35,860 nucleotides of DNA. Source: Shewanella sp. SG41-4 (GTDB lineage Bacteria > Pseudomonadota > Gammaproteobacteria > Enterobacterales > Shewanellaceae). The DNA lies in contig NZ_JACJFI010000012.1 of assembly GCF_014164505.1 (NCBI RefSeq), positions 1 through 35,860 on the forward strand. The letters run 5' to 3'. Shown in pieces: positions 32,870-35,860 of the stretch. Every line of letters starts with the position of its first letter. Within the stretch, counting starts at the first letter, position 1. The notes under the pieces were generated by a model. It saw only the letters and a program-made list of their open reading frames with translations. It was not told where the DNA came from and searched no databases. A program made the translations under genes and the position numbers.

Positions 32870-34012
32870 TTAGCCGATGCGTCCTGCACCGCCACTTGCT
32901 GAACATAAGTATATTGTTGCTTCGATACCGGTTTTCTTAAAATATTGGTTCTCAACAAGGCTAATCACCTCATCGGTGAGGTCATGATTGACCAACGCCA
33001 ATACGCAACCATCGCTCATACGCACACCGCCTTGTTCGCCTATTAATGTAGCAATCATGCTCACTAAAGTGTCAATGTCGGTTGTGATAATGTCGAAGTC
33101 ATCGCGCATAGATGCTTGAGACTGCGCCATTAACTGACTAAAACGGGGAATATTGTTCTGCTGCAAAGCTCTGGCAGCATTACTGGTGCGCTGATTTTCG
33201 GTGATGATATGACGCGCTCGACGAAATTGGACATCGCTGAGTAAATCTTTATCTGCTGTGAGTAAGCTTAATGATAAATCACGCAGAGAATCGAGACCCA
33301 GTAACTTAGTTATTTGATTACACTCTTGTTTGCGTTGCTCAAATTGCAGTGTAAAGCCATGACGGTCTTGTTTTAGGTCGATTACGATTAAGCTGAGTTC
33401 TTCGGGCAATAACACCGATTCACTTTCTAATTCTAAGCAATCAATCAATAAAGCATGGTCTGGTTCTGCCATTGCGCTAATGATTTGGTCCATCATGCCG
33501 CAATCTAACAGCATAAATTGGCTTTCGCCACGCTGAGCCAATTGGGCAATAGCGATAGGAGATAAGTTTAATTGGCTGGCATAACTGATAGCAGTGCCAA
33601 AAGCAATTTCAAGCGCTGCCGACGATGATAAACCGGCTCCCAATGGCACGTCACCCACAATGGCTAAATCTAAGCCCTTTGCTCGTAAACCCGATTGGTT
33701 CATGGCGGCTGTAACGCCTTTTAAGTAGTGACTCCAATCATCGCCTGCAGCAACCGGGCCTTCCTCACCAAAGTGCCATTGCTTAATTTCCCCTGGGAAA
33801 GCCGTTGTCACAGCGCGAAATAAATTATCATCACGATGCTTTACAGCAATAACAGTGTGGAAATTAATAGCGGCAGGTAATGCGAGACCTTCGTTATAGT
33901 CGGTATGTTCGCCCATAATATTAACTCGCCCGGGCGCTTGGTATAAATCATCTGGCTTGGTGCCAAATGTTCGAACAAATAATTTAGTAGCGCGTTGAGC
34001 AGGGTTTGACAT
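32870..34012 (-). CDS. galK: galactokinase
   Basis: A 380-residue GHMP-family kinase that phosphorylates alpha-D-galactose with ATP, the first committed step of the Leloir pathway. Signatures are GRVNIMGEHTDYNEG (the galactokinase signature), the ATP-binding GDVPLGAGLSSSAALE and the C-terminal CSASGGAGRIG. The Asp in LLDCGMMDQ matches the catalytic base region. It is the first gene of the galK-galM-membrane protein operon. galT and galE are not in this window, so the pathway must be completed elsewhere. The ribosome binding site is weak (GAAGT just before the ATG). Confidence 0.96.
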   Translation of the reverse strand: MSNPAQRATKLFVRTFGTKPDDLYQAPGRVNIMGEHTDYNEGLALPAAINFHTVIAVKHRDDNLFRAVTTAFPGEIKQWHFGEEGPVAAGDDWSHYLKGVTAAMNQSGLRAKGLDLAIVGDVPLGAGLSSSAALEIAFGTAISYASQLNLSPIAIAQLAQRGESQFMLLDCGMMDQIISAMAEPDHALLIDCLELESESVLLPEELSLIVIDLKQDRHGFTLQFEQRKQECNQITKLLGLDSLRDLSLSLLTADKDLLSDVQFRRARHIITENQRTSNAARALQQNNIPRFSQLMAQSQASMRDDFDIITTDIDTLVSMIATLIGEQGGVRMSDGCVLALVNHDLTDEVISLVENQYFKKTGIEATIYLCSASGGAGRIG

Positions 34013-34136
34013 ACTTCAAAAAATCCAACAAAGGGAGACATGAAAAGACTTGGTTAGTTGAGTTATAGCATGACTCTACCGTGTCTGTAACTGAGATTTT
34101 TTTATCCGAAGCAAAATTGAAAATACGCTGTAGTAA

Positions 34137-34168
34137 ACAAAAACGCCTAGAGAGTTAACTAGGCGTTT
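34137..34168 (-). terminator. rho-independent terminator of the CPA2 antiporter gene
   Basis: A perfect 10-bp stem AAACGCCTAG (34141-34150)/CTAGGCGTTT (34159-34168). On the minus strand it leads into TTTTTG. It lies 18 bases beyond the antiporter stop. Confidence 0.9.
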
Positions 34169-34185
34169 GCAATGGGTGATTAGTT

Positions 34186-35856
34186 TTATGATGGCGACTC
34201 AGATGTGGTTTCGTTTGTCGCTGGCTGAGTTGGCTGATCATTATTAGCCACCACTGAACCGGCTACCAGTTCTGGCGGTGAATCGAGCAGCTCTTTAATC
34301 ACATGGTCAACAAAACCGGCACCTGCAGCTTCATACAAGTTGTACACAGTATGAACACCAGACTCTTTTAATGACACGGTATCTTCAGTGTATTGAACAA
34401 TGGCGCTGATTTTCCCCTCGTAGTTAATTTTTTGCAGTTGTTGCACCGCAAATAAATTACCTACGTGATGCGGCATTGCCAGTAAGACCAACTCTAAATT
34501 TGGTGCCCGTTCTAGCTTTTCCCAAAAGTCAGTATCACCAGCGTCACCTTGCACTACGTTACGGCCTTGGCTACAGTGAAAATCGACTAACTCTTGTTTA
34601 TGTTCAATCCCTAAAATTTCACCGGTATATTTTGAACGCAGCTCATCATAAGCACCGGAACCAATTCGTCCCATACCTAAAATTAAAAAGCGTGGATTAC
34701 CAATGCGAATTTGACGATCTTCAGGGTGTAAAGGGTGACGTTCTAGCTTTACCAGCCTAGCTTGATAACGCAAATAAATTTTTGCGACGCTGTTATTTAA
34801 TGGCGCGGCAAATAAGAAACTTATGCTTAATGCGACCGCGATAATGATAAGCCATTCAGGTGGTAACCAACCTTTATGTGCCGCAACCGCAGCGACAATT
34901 AAACCAAACTCACTGTAGTTACCCAAGTTAAACGAGGCGAGCAGCGAGGTTCGCGACCGCAGCTTAAAGCGAGTTAACAAGTAGACAAACATCAAAATCT
35001 TAACTGGGACCAACACCACTAAAATAGTGGCTAAGCCGATATCGGCTAATGTCGGTAATCCGTTCAAACCAATGGTTAAGAAAAATGCGACTAAGAATAA
35101 TTCTTTAAAGAAATAAATCGATTTGGCTAATTCGGAAGATTTAGCATGCCCCGCTAATAAAATACCCACAATCAATGCGCCTAAATCGGGTTTCAAACCG
35201 ACGGCTTCAAATAACCATGCCCCCACCACCAATGCCATAACAAGGCCAAATAAAACCAGCATTTCACCGTGACCGACGCGATCAAATATTTTATAAATTA
35301 GTGGTCTTGCAAGCGGCAGTAATAGCAATGCGAATGCCCAAACAGATGGAATGTTACCTTTAGATATGGTTAAAAATATCACCGCGAAGATGTCTTGCAT
35401 AATCAAGATACCAATCGCTACTCGGCCATAAAGTGACTGCATATCACCGCTGTCTTCGAGTACTTTTACCGCAAATACGGTACTGGAAAAACTCAATGCA
35501 AAGGAAATGAGCATTAGCTGATTGAAGCTAAATCCGTCGAGTTGCTCTATGCCTAAAAAGCCCAATAGCTTAAGCACTGGCACAAAAAATAGAATTGAAC
35601 CAATTAAATGTAAGCTTGAACCCGCCCATACTTCGGCTTTAAACAGGCTCTTCAGGTCAAGTTTAAGACCAATGGAAAACAGCAGTAAGGTGACACCTAG
35701 GTCAGCAAGCTGCTGCAAAATAGGTAAGCTAGTGTCTTTAATGCCTAAGGTGAACAATACAAAACCAGCAGCAAGATAACCAATCAATGGAGGTAAACCG
35801 ACCCGACTCACAAGCATGCCGCAAAGTAGGGTGATAATCAGAATAGCGGGTTCCAT
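34186..35856 (-). CDS. CPA2-family cation/proton antiporter with RCK (TrkA-N) domain, KefB-like
   Basis: A 556-residue inner-membrane transporter. It has about 12 membrane segments (residues 5-375) with the Na/H-exchanger fold, including LLLFSIGLKLDLKSLF and the conserved region AFALSFSSTVFAVKVLEDSG. A cytoplasmic RCK/TrkA-N domain follows from about residue 400 (FLILGMGRIGSGAYDEL with GxGxxG, acidic residue in IEHK, GDAGD). The tail is Gln/Thr/Ser-rich. These proteins exchange K+ or Na+ for protons and respond to nucleotides or glutathione adducts. The RCK half resembles Kef/YbaL, but the protein does not look like a canonical KefB or KefC. The ATG at 35856 is 4 bases from the window end, so a start further upstream cannot be excluded. 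Confidence 0.88.
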   Translation of the reverse strand: MEPAILIITLLCGMLVSRVGLPPLIGYLAAGFVLFTLGIKDTSLPILQQLADLGVTLLLFSIGLKLDLKSLFKAEVWAGSSLHLIGSILFFVPVLKLLGFLGIEQLDGFSFNQLMLISFALSFSSTVFAVKVLEDSGDMQSLYGRVAIGILIMQDIFAVIFLTISKGNIPSVWAFALLLLPLARPLIYKIFDRVGHGEMLVLFGLVMALVVGAWLFEAVGLKPDLGALIVGILLAGHAKSSELAKSIYFFKELFLVAFFLTIGLNGLPTLADIGLATILVVLVPVKILMFVYLLTRFKLRSRTSLLASFNLGNYSEFGLIVAAVAAHKGWLPPEWLIIIAVALSISFLFAAPLNNSVAKIYLRYQARLVKLERHPLHPEDRQIRIGNPRFLILGMGRIGSGAYDELRSKYTGEILGIEHKQELVDFHCSQGRNVVQGDAGDTDFWEKLERAPNLELVLLAMPHHVGNLFAVQQLQKINYEGKISAIVQYTEDTVSLKESGVHTVYNLYEAAGAGFVDHVIKELLDSPPELVAGSVVANNDQPTQPATNETTSESPS

Positions 35857-35860
35857 AAAA

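Overview
The window looks like a chromosomal stretch of a Shewanella, close to S. frigidimarina. The strongest reason is the gene at 9254-11044: it encodes a tetraheme flavocytochrome c fumarate reductase whose mature sequence agrees almost residue for residue with the S. frigidimarina Fcc3 I remember. That is recall, not an alignment. The second flavin/heme reductase, moderately AT-rich DNA, and the DauA, RND and CPA2 proteins all fit a marine gammaproteobacterium. I see no tRNA, rRNA, CRISPR array, phage or integron.

Layout. (1) 1-3264: a secreted tannase/feruloyl-esterase-family lipoprotein gene (minus strand), split by a complete 1230-bp IS3-family element (1518-2747) with a 3-bp target duplication. 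(2) 3614-8318: a FadR-type GntR regulator, divergent from an operon for a Tat-exported FAD reductase, a separate small tetraheme cytochrome c and an OprD-like porin, closed by a strong terminator. (3) 8440-8847: a VOC-fold protein. (4) 9190-14803: the fumarate reductase, divergent from a two-component system whose kinase carries a periplasmic solute-binding-like domain and whose response regulator is an NtrC-type protein with an abnormal AAA+ domain. (5) 14834-15211: a small lipoprotein. (6) 15413-23346: a tripartite RND efflux operon with its own OmpR-type regulator and kinase. (7) 23521-28288: a DauA-like C4-dicarboxylate transporter, convergent with a coupled M1 metallopeptidase/DUF6702 pair. 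(8) 28463-31288: an orphan solute-binding protein, a quinone oxidoreductase and an acidic hypothetical protein. (9) 31407-35856: a small membrane protein, galM, galK and a CPA2 antiporter with an RCK domain.

Most interesting point. A 22-bp motif lies in the same orientation relative to transcription upstream of both the tannase gene and the flavoprotein-cytochrome-porin operon (19 of 22 positions identical), and an 8-base core of it recurs upstream of the GntR gene between them. This suggests one regulon. In it a surface esterase would release an unsaturated or aromatic acid, a porin would admit it, and a periplasmic flavin/tetraheme pair would reduce it as a respiratory electron acceptor. 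By ungapped comparison the flavoprotein lacks the substrate-binding and proton-donor residues of fumarate reductase, so its substrate is probably not fumarate. The IS insertion would have disabled the esterase step in this strain.

A second possible novelty is the fumarate reductase control region. It holds two copies of a TATGCA-N4-TGCATA palindrome spaced 30 bp apart, plus another long dyad near the fumarate reductase start. It lies next to a response regulator in which the sigma-54-contacting GAFTGA loop and the Walker B acids are replaced.
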